Of a stretch of DNA of 64,000 nt, positions 18,721-26,970 are shown in pieces. The position numbers and the translations under genes were made by a program. The first letter of the stretch is position 1; each line of letters opens with the position of its first letter. Source of the DNA: Streptomyces sp. cf386 (GTDB taxonomy: Bacteria; Actinomycetota; Actinomycetes; Streptomycetales; Streptomycetaceae); contig NZ_FNHV01000018.1 in NCBI RefSeq assembly GCF_900103585.1, positions 62,001 through 126,000 of the forward strand, written 5' to 3'. The notes under the pieces were generated by a model. It worked only from the letters and a program-made list of their open reading frames with translations. It made no database searches and was not told the origin of the DNA.

Positions 18721-19791
18721 ATGGACCTTCCGGTGATGCCGCCCGTGAAGCCGATGCTCGCCAAGTCGGTGGCGAAGATCCCGCCGGGCATGCAGTACGA
18801 GGCGAAGTGGGACGGGTTCCGGGCGATCGTGTTCCGTGACGGGGACGAGGTCGAGCTGGGGAGCCGTACCACCAAGTCGCTGACCAGGTACTTTCCCGAG
18901 CTGGCGGCGGGGTTGAAGGCGCGGTTGCCGCAGCGGTGTGTGGTGGACGGGGAGATCGTGATCGCGCGGGAGGGGCGGCTGGACTTCGACGCGCTCACCG
19001 AGCGCATCCACCCGGCCGACTCCCGGGTGCGGATGCTGGCCGAGCGGACGCCTGCGTCGTTCGTGGCCTTCGACCTGCTGGCGCTGGCGGACCAGTCGTT
19101 GCTGGAGACCCCGCTGGCGGATCGGCGGGCGCTGCTCACCATGGCGTTGTCCGGGGTGACGGAGCCGGTGCATGTGGCACCGGCGACGACCGACATCGAG
19201 ACGGCGCAGGGGTGGTTCGAGCAGTACGAGGGAGCCGGGCTGGACGGGGTGATCGCCAAGCCGCTGACCCTGCGCTATCTCCCGGACGAGCGCGCCATGT
19301 TCAAGATCAAGCACGAGCGGACGGCGGACGTGGTCGTCGCGGGCTACCGCCTGCACAAGAGCGGACCGGTCGTGGGTTCCCTGTTGCTCGGCCTGCACGA
19401 CGAGCAGGGCACCCTCCAGCATGTGGGCGTGTCGGCCGCGTTCTCGATGAAGCGGCGCGCGGAGCTGATCGAGGAGCTGGAGCCGCTGCGCATGGCGGAT
19501 GCCGAGGGCCATCCCTGGGCGGCCTGGGCCGAGGAGGCGGCGCACGAGTCGGCCCGGCTGCCGGGCGCGCCGAGCCGCTGGTCGGGCAAGAAGGACCTGT
19601 CCTGGGTGCCGCTGAGACCGGAACGGGTGGCCGAGGTGGCGTACGACCACATGGAGAACGGCGTGCGCTTCCGGCACACGGCCCGCTTCCGCCGCTGGCG
19701 CCCGGACCGCACCCCCGAGAGCTGCAGCTACGCGCAGTTGGAGGAGCCGGTGCGCTACGACCTGGCGGAGATCTTCGCGCCGCAGGCCTGA
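18721..19791 (+). CDS. ATP-dependent DNA ligase, LigC type
   Basis: The 356-residue protein has the nucleotidyltransferase motif I with the adenylated lysine in EAKWDGFR (about residue 29). Motif III is near FVAFDLLAL, motif IV in GLDGVIAKP and motif V in MFKIKHERTADVVV, followed by an OB-fold domain. It seals nicks using ATP and fits the NHEJ partner ligases of actinobacteria. ATG 18721 gives MDLPVMPPVKPMLA; an in-frame ATG seven codons upstream is less likely. The last codons run into a 14-bp tandem repeat. It is divergent from the LigD-type polymerase, with 74 bases between the starts. Confidence 0.93.
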   Translation: MDLPVMPPVKPMLAKSVAKIPPGMQYEAKWDGFRAIVFRDGDEVELGSRTTKSLTRYFPELAAGLKARLPQRCVVDGEIVIAREGRLDFDALTERIHPADSRVRMLAERTPASFVAFDLLALADQSLLETPLADRRALLTMALSGVTEPVHVAPATTDIETAQGWFEQYEGAGLDGVIAKPLTLRYLPDERAMFKIKHERTADVVVAGYRLHKSGPVVGSLLLGLHDEQGTLQHVGVSAAFSMKRRAELIEELEPLRMADAEGHPWAAWAEEAAHESARLPGAPSRWSGKKDLSWVPLRPERVAEVAYDHMENGVRFRHTARFRRWRPDRTPESCSYAQLEEPVRYDLAEIFAPQA

Positions 19792-19839
19792 CGAGACAGG
19801 TCTGACGAGACAGGTCTGACGAGACAGGTCTGACGAGAC
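19788..19839. repeat. 14-bp tandem repeat over the ligase stop codon
   Basis: CTGACGAGACAGGT is repeated at 19788, 19802 and 19816, and a fourth copy truncated after ten bases starts at 19830. The first unit contains the ligase TGA, and every unit carries a TGA, so expansion could not lengthen the protein. It looks like recent slippage. Confidence 0.85.
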
Positions 19840-19849
19840 GAAGCAGGCG

Positions 19850-21040
19850 TCAGGGCTTCATCAGCACCTTGATCGCGCCCTCCTGCTTGCGCTGGAACAT
19901 CTCGTACGCGTGTGGGGCATCGCTCAGCGGCACGCGGTGCGTGGCGAAGTCGTCGACGCCGAGGGGGTCCTCGTCCGTCAGGTACGGCAGGATGTCGTCG
20001 CTCCAGCGGCGCACGTTGGCCTGGCCCATCCGGATCTGGAGCTGCTTGTCGAAGAGGGTGACCATCGGCAGCGGGTCCGCGGTGCCGCCGTACACGCCGG
20101 ACAGGGAGATCGTGCCGCCGCGCCGGACCAGGTGGATGGCCGTGTTGAGCGCGGCGAGCCGGTCGACGCCGAAGCGTTCGGCGAGCGGGCCGCCCAGCTT
20201 CCGCGGCAGCATCGCGGAGGCCTGCTGCGCCAGCCGGGCGGCGGCGCTGCCGTGCGCCTCGGTGCCGACCGCGTCGATCACGGCGTCGGGGCCGCGGCCG
20301 TCGGTCTCGTCGCGGATCGCGGCAACGAGTTCCTTCTCGTCGTGGAAGCTCCTCAGGTCGTACGTCTCGACACCCCGCTCCCGCGCCCGCCGCAGCCGCT
20401 CGGGCACCAGGTCCACGCCGAACACGCGCCCGGCGCCCCGCACCTGGGCGACCCGGCAGGCCATGTCGCCGATGGGGCCGAGTCCGAGCACGGCGATGCT
20501 GCCGCCCTCCGGGACCTCGGCGTAGCTGACCGCCTGCCAGGCGGTGGGCAGGACGTCGGAGAGGTAGACGAAGCGGTCGTCCGGCGGCCCTTGCGGGATC
20601 TTGATCGGACCGAACTGCGCCTGCGGGACCCGCAGGTACTCCGCCTGGGCGCCCGGCACCGAGCCGTACAGGCGGGTGTAGCCGAAGAGGGCGGCGCCCA
20701 TCCCCTCGCCGGTGACCTGGGTGGTCTCGCACTGGGTCGGCAGCCCGGTCAGGCACATCCAGCAGTTGCCGCAGGCGATCTGGAACGGCACGACGACCCG
20801 GTCGCCCGCCTGCAGGTCCGGCACCCCGGCACCGACCTCCTCGACGATGCCGATCGGCTCGTGGCCGAGGATGTCGCCCGGGGTCATGAACGGGGTGAGC
20901 ACCTCGTAAAGATGCAGGTCGGAGCCGCACAGCCCGCTGGACGTGATGCGGATGACCGCGTCCGTCGGCTCCTGGATCCGCGGATCCGGCACGTCCTCCA
21001 CGCGCACCTCGCGCTTTCCCTGCCAGGTCACAGCCTTCAT
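19850..21040 (-). CDS. zinc-dependent alcohol dehydrogenase (formaldehyde-dehydrogenase-like MDR)
   Basis: The 396-residue medium-chain dehydrogenase has the catalytic zinc site (CGSDLH at residues 38-43 and GHEPIGIVEEVG at about 59), structural-zinc cysteines in CGNCWMC...C (about 89-102) and the NAD site VLGLGPIGDMACR (about residue 180). It resembles the glutathione-independent formaldehyde dehydrogenase branch, which has a long C-terminal insertion; aldehyde or alcohol specificity is not evident. It is read toward the ligase gene and appears monocistronic. Confidence 0.88.
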   Translation of the reverse strand: MKAVTWQGKREVRVEDVPDPRIQEPTDAVIRITSSGLCGSDLHLYEVLTPFMTPGDILGHEPIGIVEEVGAGVPDLQAGDRVVVPFQIACGNCWMCLTGLPTQCETTQVTGEGMGAALFGYTRLYGSVPGAQAEYLRVPQAQFGPIKIPQGPPDDRFVYLSDVLPTAWQAVSYAEVPEGGSIAVLGLGPIGDMACRVAQVRGAGRVFGVDLVPERLRRARERGVETYDLRSFHDEKELVAAIRDETDGRGPDAVIDAVGTEAHGSAAARLAQQASAMLPRKLGGPLAERFGVDRLAALNTAIHLVRRGGTISLSGVYGGTADPLPMVTLFDKQLQIRMGQANVRRWSDDILPYLTDEDPLGVDDFATHRVPLSDAPHAYEMFQRKQEGAIKVLMKP

Positions 21041-21263
21041 CGCCGCGCGCTCCCTCCGTCACTCGTGCGCGTCCGCACTTGTGGTGGCCGCCGGGTACCC
21101 CGGCGGTCCACGCCGCATACACCAACCGGCCGAATCCACCGACCGGCCACCCGAACCAGGGTCGACCGACGGAGTGAACAAGGCGGTCGAAAGCAATCGA
21201 ATGTGGGCACCAATAAACCGATAAGCACACAATTGACGAGACGGACTGGGCGGGTGGTGGCGG
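21041..21263. other. intergenic region between divergent dehydrogenase and DUF3048 genes
   Basis: The part from about 21185 to 21238 is AT-richer than its surroundings and ends in TTGACG, so promoters are likely. No clear repeat or palindrome is seen. Confidence 0.4.
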
Positions 21264-22262
21264 GTGACCATGAGGGTCGGGCAACGAGCGACACGCACAA
21301 GACGCGCCAGGACGACGGCGCTGCTGGCCGCCGTACTGGCCGCTTCCCTGGCGGCCGGCTGCACGACGTCCGACGACCCACGCGACGACGGGCGCGGCCA
21401 GGGGCAGTCACCGGCGCCGAGCGGGAGCGGAAGCCGGCAGGCCCATGGGTCGGTGCTCGCCGTGAAGATCGACAACGTCCGCGCCGCGCGACCCCACACG
21501 GGCCTGAACGAGGCGGACATCGTGTACGTCGAGCAGGTCGAGGCCGGGCTGAGCCGGCTGATGGCGGTGTACGCGCAGAAGCTGCCGAAGGTCATCGGGC
21601 CGGTGCGCAGCGCCCGCGAGACCGACCTTGAGCTGCTGGGTCAGTTCGACCGGCCGACACTCGCCTTCTCCGGGGCGCAGGGCAAGCTCCTGCCACTGAT
21701 CGACAAGGCACCGCTGCAGGCGGAGCCGCCCGGCAAGGCCTCCGACGCCTACTTCCGCAGCCCGTACAAACGCTCGCCGCACAACCTCTACCTGCGGCCC
21801 GCCCGGCTGATGCCGTCGGCGCCGGGCACAGACGTCCTGACGACCGGCTTCCGCTTCGGCGCCGCCCCCGAGGGCGGCAAGCCCGAGACCTCCCGGACGG
21901 TGCGCTTCGAGGCGGCCCAGTACACGTTCACCTGGTCCAGGAGCCAGGACCGCTGGCTGGTCGCCATGGACGGCAAGGCCGCCGCGACGTCGGACGGGAA
22001 GCCGATGACGGCCGGGACGGTGATCGTCCAGTACGTGAAGGTGCACAAGTCCGAGTTCCACGACTCCCTCGGCAACCACACGCCGTACACCGAGACGGTG
22101 GGCTCAGGGACGGCGTCGGTGCTGCGCGACGGACGCGCCTACGACGACGTGCGGTGGGAGCGCCCGACGGCCACGGACGGCACGACGTTCACGACCCGCG
22201 ACGGCAAGCCGATGAACTTCCAGCACGGACAGGTGTGGGTGGTGTTCGCGACGGCGCCCTGA
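21264..22262 (+). CDS. DUF3048 domain lipoprotein (YerB-like)
   Basis: The product is about 332 residues. A signal with basic RATRTRRARTT, a hydrophobic stretch and the lipobox LAAG-C (cysteine about residue 33) marks it as an exported lipoprotein. A low-complexity Gly/Ser/Pro/Gln linker follows. The rest is a DUF3048 pair: ARPHTGLNEADIVYVEQVEAG and GPVRSARETDLELL near the front, and the C-terminal half with TWSRSQDRWLV and QYVKVHKSEF. The family's function is unknown; it is thought to act at the cell envelope. GTG 21264 and ATG 21270 are both possible starts. Confidence 0.85.
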   Translation: MTMRVGQRATRTRRARTTALLAAVLAASLAAGCTTSDDPRDDGRGQGQSPAPSGSGSRQAHGSVLAVKIDNVRAARPHTGLNEADIVYVEQVEAGLSRLMAVYAQKLPKVIGPVRSARETDLELLGQFDRPTLAFSGAQGKLLPLIDKAPLQAEPPGKASDAYFRSPYKRSPHNLYLRPARLMPSAPGTDVLTTGFRFGAAPEGGKPETSRTVRFEAAQYTFTWSRSQDRWLVAMDGKAAATSDGKPMTAGTVIVQYVKVHKSEFHDSLGNHTPYTETVGSGTASVLRDGRAYDDVRWERPTATDGTTFTTRDGKPMNFQHGQVWVVFATAP

Positions 22263-22281
22263 CCGGCCCGAGGGTCAGGGC
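22256..22281. terminator. bidirectional terminator between the DUF3048 gene and pcaV
   Basis: GCCCTGACC (22256-22264) is perfectly repeated in inverse as GGTCAGGGC (22273-22281) with eight bases between. The arms contain the stop codons of the two convergent genes, so one hairpin probably ends both transcripts. Confidence 0.75.
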
Positions 22282-22739
22282 TGTGCGACGAGGGGTTCCG
22301 CCGGATTGCGGAGTCCCTCGGCCGCGTCCGCGACCCGACGGATCAGGTCGAAGAACAGGGCCTGCTCCTCGCCGGAGAGCGGGGCCAGGAACACCTGGTT
22401 CATCCGGGCCGTGCGAACGGTCAGCTTCTTGTGCGTGCGCAGCCCCTCGTCCGTGAGCCGCAGCAGGAAACGGCGGCCGTCCTGGGGGTCGCGCACCTTG
22501 TCGAGGAGCCCGCGGCGGCCGAGCCGGCTGATCACCTCGGCGATGGTGGACCGGTCGAGCCCCACCCGCTCCCCTACGGTCCGCTGGTCCAGGCCCGGCT
22601 CGGCGACGAGCGTGTTGAGCACGGCGAACTGGGGCGAGGTGATCTCCTCGGAGACCATCGTGTTCCACAGCAGGTAGTGCGCCTGCTGGAGCCGCCGGGC
22701 CAGATGCCCGGGGTGGGTGGTGAGGTCCACGGCGGCCAT
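22275..22739 (-). CDS. pcaV: PcaV, MarR-family repressor of protocatechuate catabolism
   Basis: The 154-residue protein is a MarR-type winged-helix regulator. Recognition-helix residues are seen in RTVGERVGLDRSTIAEVISRL, and the wing in DPQDGRRFLLRLT. It is divergent from pcaIJFHGBL, exactly as PcaV is in Streptomyces coelicolor, where it represses the operon until protocatechuate binds. The start is ATG 22739; a longer frame upstream lacks homologous residues. A TCAG-N4-CTGA inverted repeat in the shared promoter region is a candidate binding site. Confidence 0.9.
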   Translation of the reverse strand: MAAVDLTTHPGHLARRLQQAHYLLWNTMVSEEITSPQFAVLNTLVAEPGLDQRTVGERVGLDRSTIAEVISRLGRRGLLDKVRDPQDGRRFLLRLTDEGLRTHKKLTVRTARMNQVFLAPLSGEEQALFFDLIRRVADAAEGLRNPAEPLVAQP

Positions 22740-22842
22740 GCGCGCTCCCCTGGTCGGATTCGTCGGTGCACTGAACAATACCTGGCCGTGGCGCGACTGT
22801 CTGCGCTGCACGCGCTCTGCTGATACTGCATTTACCGAGGTC

Positions 22843-22872
22843 TTGACGGACTTCCCGCTCCAGTGGCAGCGT
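22843..22872 (+). promoter_or_regulatory. putative pcaI promoter
   Basis: TTGACG (22843-22848) and CAGCGT (22867-22872) are 18 bases apart and face the pca operon. The expected start at about 22879 lies just before the inverted repeat at 22896-22907. Confidence 0.45.
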
Positions 22873-22895
22873 GAAGGAGAACCTCGAAGAAATAA

Positions 22896-22907
22896 TCAGT
22901 GCCCTGA
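22896..22907. promoter_or_regulatory. candidate PcaV operator
   Basis: TCAGTGCCCTGA is a perfect four-base inverted repeat with a four-base spacer. It lies in an AT-rich patch (AATAATCAGTGCCCTGACTA) between the putative promoter and pcaI. The position downstream of the start site suits repression. Confidence 0.5.
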
Positions 22908-22950
22908 CTAATCCGGGTGCTGGGAGCTCGGAAGAGATGGGGCTTCTCGG

Positions 22951-23706
22951 ATGGACAAGGTGGTCGCCACGGCGCTGGAGGCGGTGGCCGATGTGGGTGA
23001 CGGTGCGTCGCTGGCGGTGGGTGGTTTCGGGCTGAGTGGTGTGCCGAATGTGTTGATCCAGGCGTTGTTCGAGCGCGGGGTCTCGGGGCTGTCGGTGGTG
23101 TCCAACAACTGCGGGGCGATGGAGTCCGGGCTGGCGGTGTTGCTGGCGGCGGGGCGGATCGTCCGGGTGACGGGTTCCTATATCGGGGGGAACAAGGAGT
23201 TCGCCCGTCAGTATCTGGCGGGTGAGCTGGAGGTGGAGATGATCCCGCAGGGCACGCTGGCGGAGCGGTTGCGGGCCGGTGGTGCGGGTATTCCCGCGTT
23301 CTTCACGCCGGCCGGGGTGGGTACGCAGGTCGCCGACGGCGGGCTGCCCTGGCGTTACGACGGGGAGGGTGGGGTGGCGCTGGCCTCGCCGCCGAAGGAG
23401 GTGCGGGAGTTCGACGGGGCCGAGTATGTGCTGGAGCGGGGTATCCGTACGGATTTCGCGCTGGTGCGAGCGGCGAAAGGGGACCGGCACGGGAACCTGG
23501 TGTTCAACAAGTCGTCGCGGAACTTCAATCCGCTGGCCGCGATGGCCGGGCGGATCACGATCGCCGAGGTGGAGGAGCTCGTCGAGCCCGGCGAGATCGA
23601 ACCGGACGCGGTGCATCTGCCGGGGATCTTCGTGCAGCGCGTGGTCGCCCTCACCGCGGATCAGGCCGGGGACAAGCGGATCGAGAAGCGGACGGTGAGC
23701 AACTGA
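22951..23706 (+). CDS. pcaI: 3-oxoadipate CoA-transferase subunit A
   Basis: The 251-residue protein is the alpha subunit that, with PcaJ, moves CoA from succinyl-CoA to 3-oxoadipate. The CoA-binding stretch GGFGLSGVPNVLI (residues 24-36) and SNNCG (about residue 52) are family features. YIGGNKEF (about residue 73) is the conserved subunit A motif, and GDRHGNLVFNKSSRNFNP (about 178-195) closes the domain. ATG 22951 is the first gene of the operon, and its stop overlaps the pcaJ start (ATGA). Confidence 0.94.
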   Translation: MDKVVATALEAVADVGDGASLAVGGFGLSGVPNVLIQALFERGVSGLSVVSNNCGAMESGLAVLLAAGRIVRVTGSYIGGNKEFARQYLAGELEVEMIPQGTLAERLRAGGAGIPAFFTPAGVGTQVADGGLPWRYDGEGGVALASPPKEVREFDGAEYVLERGIRTDFALVRAAKGDRHGNLVFNKSSRNFNPLAAMAGRITIAEVEELVEPGEIEPDAVHLPGIFVQRVVALTADQAGDKRIEKRTVSN

Positions 23707-24350
23707 TGGCCTGGACACGCGAGGAAATGGCCGCCCGCGCCGCGCGCGAGCTCCAGGACGGCCAGTACGTGAATCTCGGCATCGGTCTGCCGACCCTGAT
23801 CCCCAACTATCTTCCGCCCGGCGTCGAGGTGATCCTGGAGTCGGAGAACGGCATCCTGGGCACCGGCCCCTACCCTGGCGAGGATGAGGTCGATCCGGAT
23901 CTGATCAATGCCGGCAAGGAGACCGTGACGGTGCTGCCGGGGGCGTCCTTCTTCGACTCGGCGTTGTCGTTCTCGATGATTCGGGGCGGGCACATCGATG
24001 TCGCCGTGCTCGGCGCCATGCAGGTGTCCGAGAGCGGTGATCTGGCCAACTGGGCGATCCCCGGGAAGATGATCACCGGGATCGGTGGGGCGATGGACCT
24101 GGTGCACGGGGCCCGCACGGTCATCGTGGTGATGACGCACACCGCGAAGGACGGTTCGGCGAAGATCCTCGCGGAGTGTGCGCTGCCGCTGACCGGCAAG
24201 GCGTGTGTGAACCGGATCATCACCGACCTCGGCGTCCTCGACGTCACCGACGACGGGCTCGTCCTCGTCGAGACCGCGCCCGGCGTCGCCGTCGACGAGA
24301 TCATCGGCAAGACCGACGCCAAGCTGACCGTCGCGGAGGCACTGCTGTGA
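23706..24350 (+). CDS. pcaJ: 3-oxoadipate CoA-transferase subunit B
   Basis: The 214-residue beta subunit carries the catalytic glutamate in SENGILG (about residue 46). QYVNLGIGLPTLIPNY precedes it, and GGHIDVAVLGAMQVSESGDLANW follows, as in all family I CoA-transferases. It works only in complex with PcaI. The start overlaps the pcaI stop, and its own stop overlaps the GTG of pcaF, so translation is coupled. Confidence 0.94.
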   Translation: MAWTREEMAARAARELQDGQYVNLGIGLPTLIPNYLPPGVEVILESENGILGTGPYPGEDEVDPDLINAGKETVTVLPGASFFDSALSFSMIRGGHIDVAVLGAMQVSESGDLANWAIPGKMITGIGGAMDLVHGARTVIVVMTHTAKDGSAKILAECALPLTGKACVNRIITDLGVLDVTDDGLVLVETAPGVAVDEIIGKTDAKLTVAEALL

Positions 24351-25549
24351 ACACCGTCTACCTTGTCGATGCGGTCCGCACGCCGGTCGGCCGCTACAAC
24401 GGCGCCCTCGCCTCCGTCCGCCCGGACGATCTGGCCGCGCACGCCATCCGTGAACTCCTCGCCCGCACCCCCGACTTGGATCCGTCGCGGATCGAGGACG
24501 TGTACGTCGGCAACGCCAACGGCGCGGGTGAGGAGAACCGCAACGTGGCCCGGATGGCCGCGCTGCTGGCCGGCCTGCCCACCAGCGTGCCGGGCGTGAG
24601 TGTCAACCGGCTGTGCGCGTCGGGGCTGGAGGCGGTCATCCAGGCGGCCCGTGCCATCGCGGTCGGTGACGCCTCCATCGCCGTGGCCGGCGGGGTGGAG
24701 TCGATGACCCGCGCCCCATACGTGCTGCCCAAGTCGGACAAGCCGTTCCCGGCCGGACACGCCGACCTGTACTCCACCACCCTGGGCTGGCGCATGGTCA
24801 ACCCGAAGATGGACCCGCAGTGGACCATCCCGCTCGGCGAGTCGGCCGAACTCATCGCCGACAAACACAAGATCAGCCGTGAGCAGCAGGACGAGTTCGC
24901 TCTCGCCAGTCACCAGAAGGCCGCGCGCGCCCAACAGGCCGGTCTGTTCGACGCCGAGCTGGCGCCGGTGAGCATCCCGCAGCGCAAGGGCGACCCGGTC
25001 GTCTTCGGCGCCGACGAATCCGTACGGCCCGATGCGTCGCTGGAGGCGATGGCCAGGCTCAAGCCCTCGTTCCGCACGGAGAACGGCACCGTCACCGCGG
25101 GCAACGCCTCCCCCCTCAACGACGGCGCCGCCGCCCTGCTCCTCACCGACGAGGAGGGCCTGAAGGCCACCGGCCGCGAGCCCCTCGCCCGGATCTCCGC
25201 CACCGGCGTCTCCGCGCTCGACCCGCACTACTTCGGCCTCGCCCCCGTCGAAGCGGTCACGCGTGCCCTGGCCAAGGCAGGCAAACAGTTCGGCGACCTG
25301 TCCGTCCTGGAGCTGAACGAGGCCTTCGCCGCCCAGGTGCTGGGCTGCGTCGCCGAGTGGCCCGAGTTCGACCCGGCCATCCTCAACCCGCAGGGCGGCG
25401 CCATCGCCCTCGGCCACCCGCTGGGCGCCTCCGGTGCCCGCCTCGCCGGCACCGTCGCCCACCAACTCGCCCGCAAGGGCAGCGGCATCGGCGTCGCCAC
25501 CCTCTGCATCGGCGTCGGCCAAGGACTCGCCCTCGTCCTCGAACGCTGA
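24347..25549 (+). CDS. pcaF: 3-oxoadipyl-CoA thiolase
   Basis: The 400-residue thiolase splits 3-oxoadipyl-CoA into succinyl-CoA and acetyl-CoA, the last step of the pathway. The acyl-accepting cysteine lies in NRLCASGLEA (about residue 88). The catalytic histidine is in ALGHPLGASGARL (about residue 356) and the second cysteine in ATLCIGVGQG (about residue 387). GNASPLNDGAAALLL is the usual substrate-loop motif. GTG 24347 is used because it overlaps the pcaJ stop; the longer frame reads into pcaJ. Confidence 0.94.
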   Translation: MNTVYLVDAVRTPVGRYNGALASVRPDDLAAHAIRELLARTPDLDPSRIEDVYVGNANGAGEENRNVARMAALLAGLPTSVPGVSVNRLCASGLEAVIQAARAIAVGDASIAVAGGVESMTRAPYVLPKSDKPFPAGHADLYSTTLGWRMVNPKMDPQWTIPLGESAELIADKHKISREQQDEFALASHQKAARAQQAGLFDAELAPVSIPQRKGDPVVFGADESVRPDASLEAMARLKPSFRTENGTVTAGNASPLNDGAAALLLTDEEGLKATGREPLARISATGVSALDPHYFGLAPVEAVTRALAKAGKQFGDLSVLELNEAFAAQVLGCVAEWPEFDPAILNPQGGAIALGHPLGASGARLAGTVAHQLARKGSGIGVATLCIGVGQGLALVLER

Positions 25550-25584
25550 CTCCTCGAACGCCAAGAACCCCCGAGGAAACCCCA

Positions 25585-26358
25585 ATGACTCTCACGCAAC
25601 ACGACATCGACCAGGAAATCGCCGCTGAACACGCCGCCTATGAGAAGCGTGTCGCCGACGGCGCCCCCGTCGAGCACCAGCCGCGCCGCGACTACGCCCC
25701 GTACCGTTCCTCGGTCCTGCGTCACCCCAAGCAGCCGCCGATCTCGATCGACGTCACCAAAGACCCGGAGCTGGTGGAGCTGTCCGCCCCCGCGTTCGGG
25801 GAGCGGGACATCACCGAGATCGACAACGACCTCACCCGGCAGCACAACGGTGAGCCGATCGGTGAGCGGATCACTGTCGAGGGCCGGCTCCTCGATCGCG
25901 ACGGGCGCCCGATCCGTGGGCAGCTCGTCGAGATCTGGCAGGCGAACTCGGCGGGCCGCTACGCGCACCAGCGTGAGCAGCACGACGCCCCGCTGGACCC
26001 GCACTTCACGGGCGTCGGCCGGACGCTGACGGACGACAGCGGCTTCTACCGCTTCACCACCGTCCAGCCGGGCCCGTACCCGTGGCGCCAGCACGTCAAC
26101 GCCTGGCGGCCGGCCCACATCCACTTCTCGCTCTTCGGTTCGGCGTTCACGCAGCGGCTGGTGACACAGATGTACTTCCCGAGCGATCCGCTGTTCCCGT
26201 ACGACCCGATCATCCAGTCGGTAACGGACGACGCGGCCCGGCAGCGGCTGGTCGCCACGTATGACCACAGCCTGTCGGTGCCGGAGTTCTCCATGGGCTA
26301 CCACTGGGACATCGTGCTCGACGGCCCGCATGCCACCTGGATCGAAGAAGGGCGCTGA
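25585..26358 (+). CDS. pcaH: protocatechuate 3,4-dioxygenase beta subunit
   Basis: The 257-residue subunit carries the non-haem ferric iron of the ring-cleaving enzyme. The four ligands can be placed: Tyr in GRYAHQ (about residue 125), Tyr in PGPYPWRQ (about residue 165) and the two histidines in RPAHIHFS (about 176 and 178). The N-terminal stretch RRDYAPYRSSVLRHP is typical of the beta chain. It opens protocatechuate to 3-carboxy-cis,cis-muconate. GAGGAAA lies about ten bases before ATG 25585. Confidence 0.95.
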   Translation: MTLTQHDIDQEIAAEHAAYEKRVADGAPVEHQPRRDYAPYRSSVLRHPKQPPISIDVTKDPELVELSAPAFGERDITEIDNDLTRQHNGEPIGERITVEGRLLDRDGRPIRGQLVEIWQANSAGRYAHQREQHDAPLDPHFTGVGRTLTDDSGFYRFTTVQPGPYPWRQHVNAWRPAHIHFSLFGSAFTQRLVTQMYFPSDPLFPYDPIIQSVTDDAARQRLVATYDHSLSVPEFSMGYHWDIVLDGPHATWIEEGR

Positions 26359-26364
26359 CCTGCG

Positions 26365-26970
26365 ATGACGAAGATCGACACGAGCCGTCCGGAGACGGTG
26401 CTCCCCACTCCGTCGCACACCGTCGGCCCCTTCTACGGCCACGCCCTGCCCTTCCCCGGCGGCGGCGACATCGCGCCCGTCGGCCACCCTGACACGATCG
26501 CGCTCCAGGGGTACATCCTCGACGGCGAGGGCAATCCGCTCCCGGACGCCTTCGTGGAGCTGTGGGGCGCCGACCCGGACGGCCATGTCCCGCAGGTCGA
26601 CGGCTCGATGCGGCGCGACCCGGCGAGCGGCGGCTTCCTGGGCCGCAACGGCGTGGAGTTCACCGGCTGGGGGCGGATCCAGACGGACGCCAACGGCCAT
26701 TGGACCGCACGGACGTTGCGGCCGGGGGCGCGCGGGCAGAGTGCGCCGTACATCAGTGTGTGCGTGTTCGCGCGCGGGCTGCTGGTGCACCTGTTCACCC
26801 GGATCTATCTGCCGGGCGACGACGCGGTGCTGGCCGCCGACCCGCTGCTCGCCCGGCTGGACGGGGCGCGCCGCGACACGCTGATCGCCGAGGACCGGGG
26901 CGATGGCACCTACCGTTTCGACATCCGCCTTCAGGGCGAAGGCGAGACGGTCTTCCTGGAGTTCCGGTGA
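26365..26970 (+). CDS. pcaG: protocatechuate 3,4-dioxygenase alpha subunit
   Basis: The 201-residue partner of PcaH has the same beta-sandwich fold but lacks iron-ligand residues. It begins with TPSHTVGPFYGHALPF, the alpha-chain signature near the active-site pocket, and contains LQGYILDGEGNPLPDAFVELW and FTRIYLPGD. It sits six bases after pcaH, and its stop overlaps the pcaB GTG. Confidence 0.94.
   Translation: MTKIDTSRPETVLPTPSHTVGPFYGHALPFPGGGDIAPVGHPDTIALQGYILDGEGNPLPDAFVELWGADPDGHVPQVDGSMRRDPASGGFLGRNGVEFTGWGRIQTDANGHWTARTLRPGARGQSAPYISVCVFARGLLVHLFTRIYLPGDDAVLAADPLLARLDGARRDTLIAEDRGDGTYRFDIRLQGEGETVFLEFR

Noticed and set aside
22574..22831. longer N-terminus or alternative frame for the MarR regulator
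   Set aside because: The extra residues have no MarR similarity; ATG 22739 gives the expected length.
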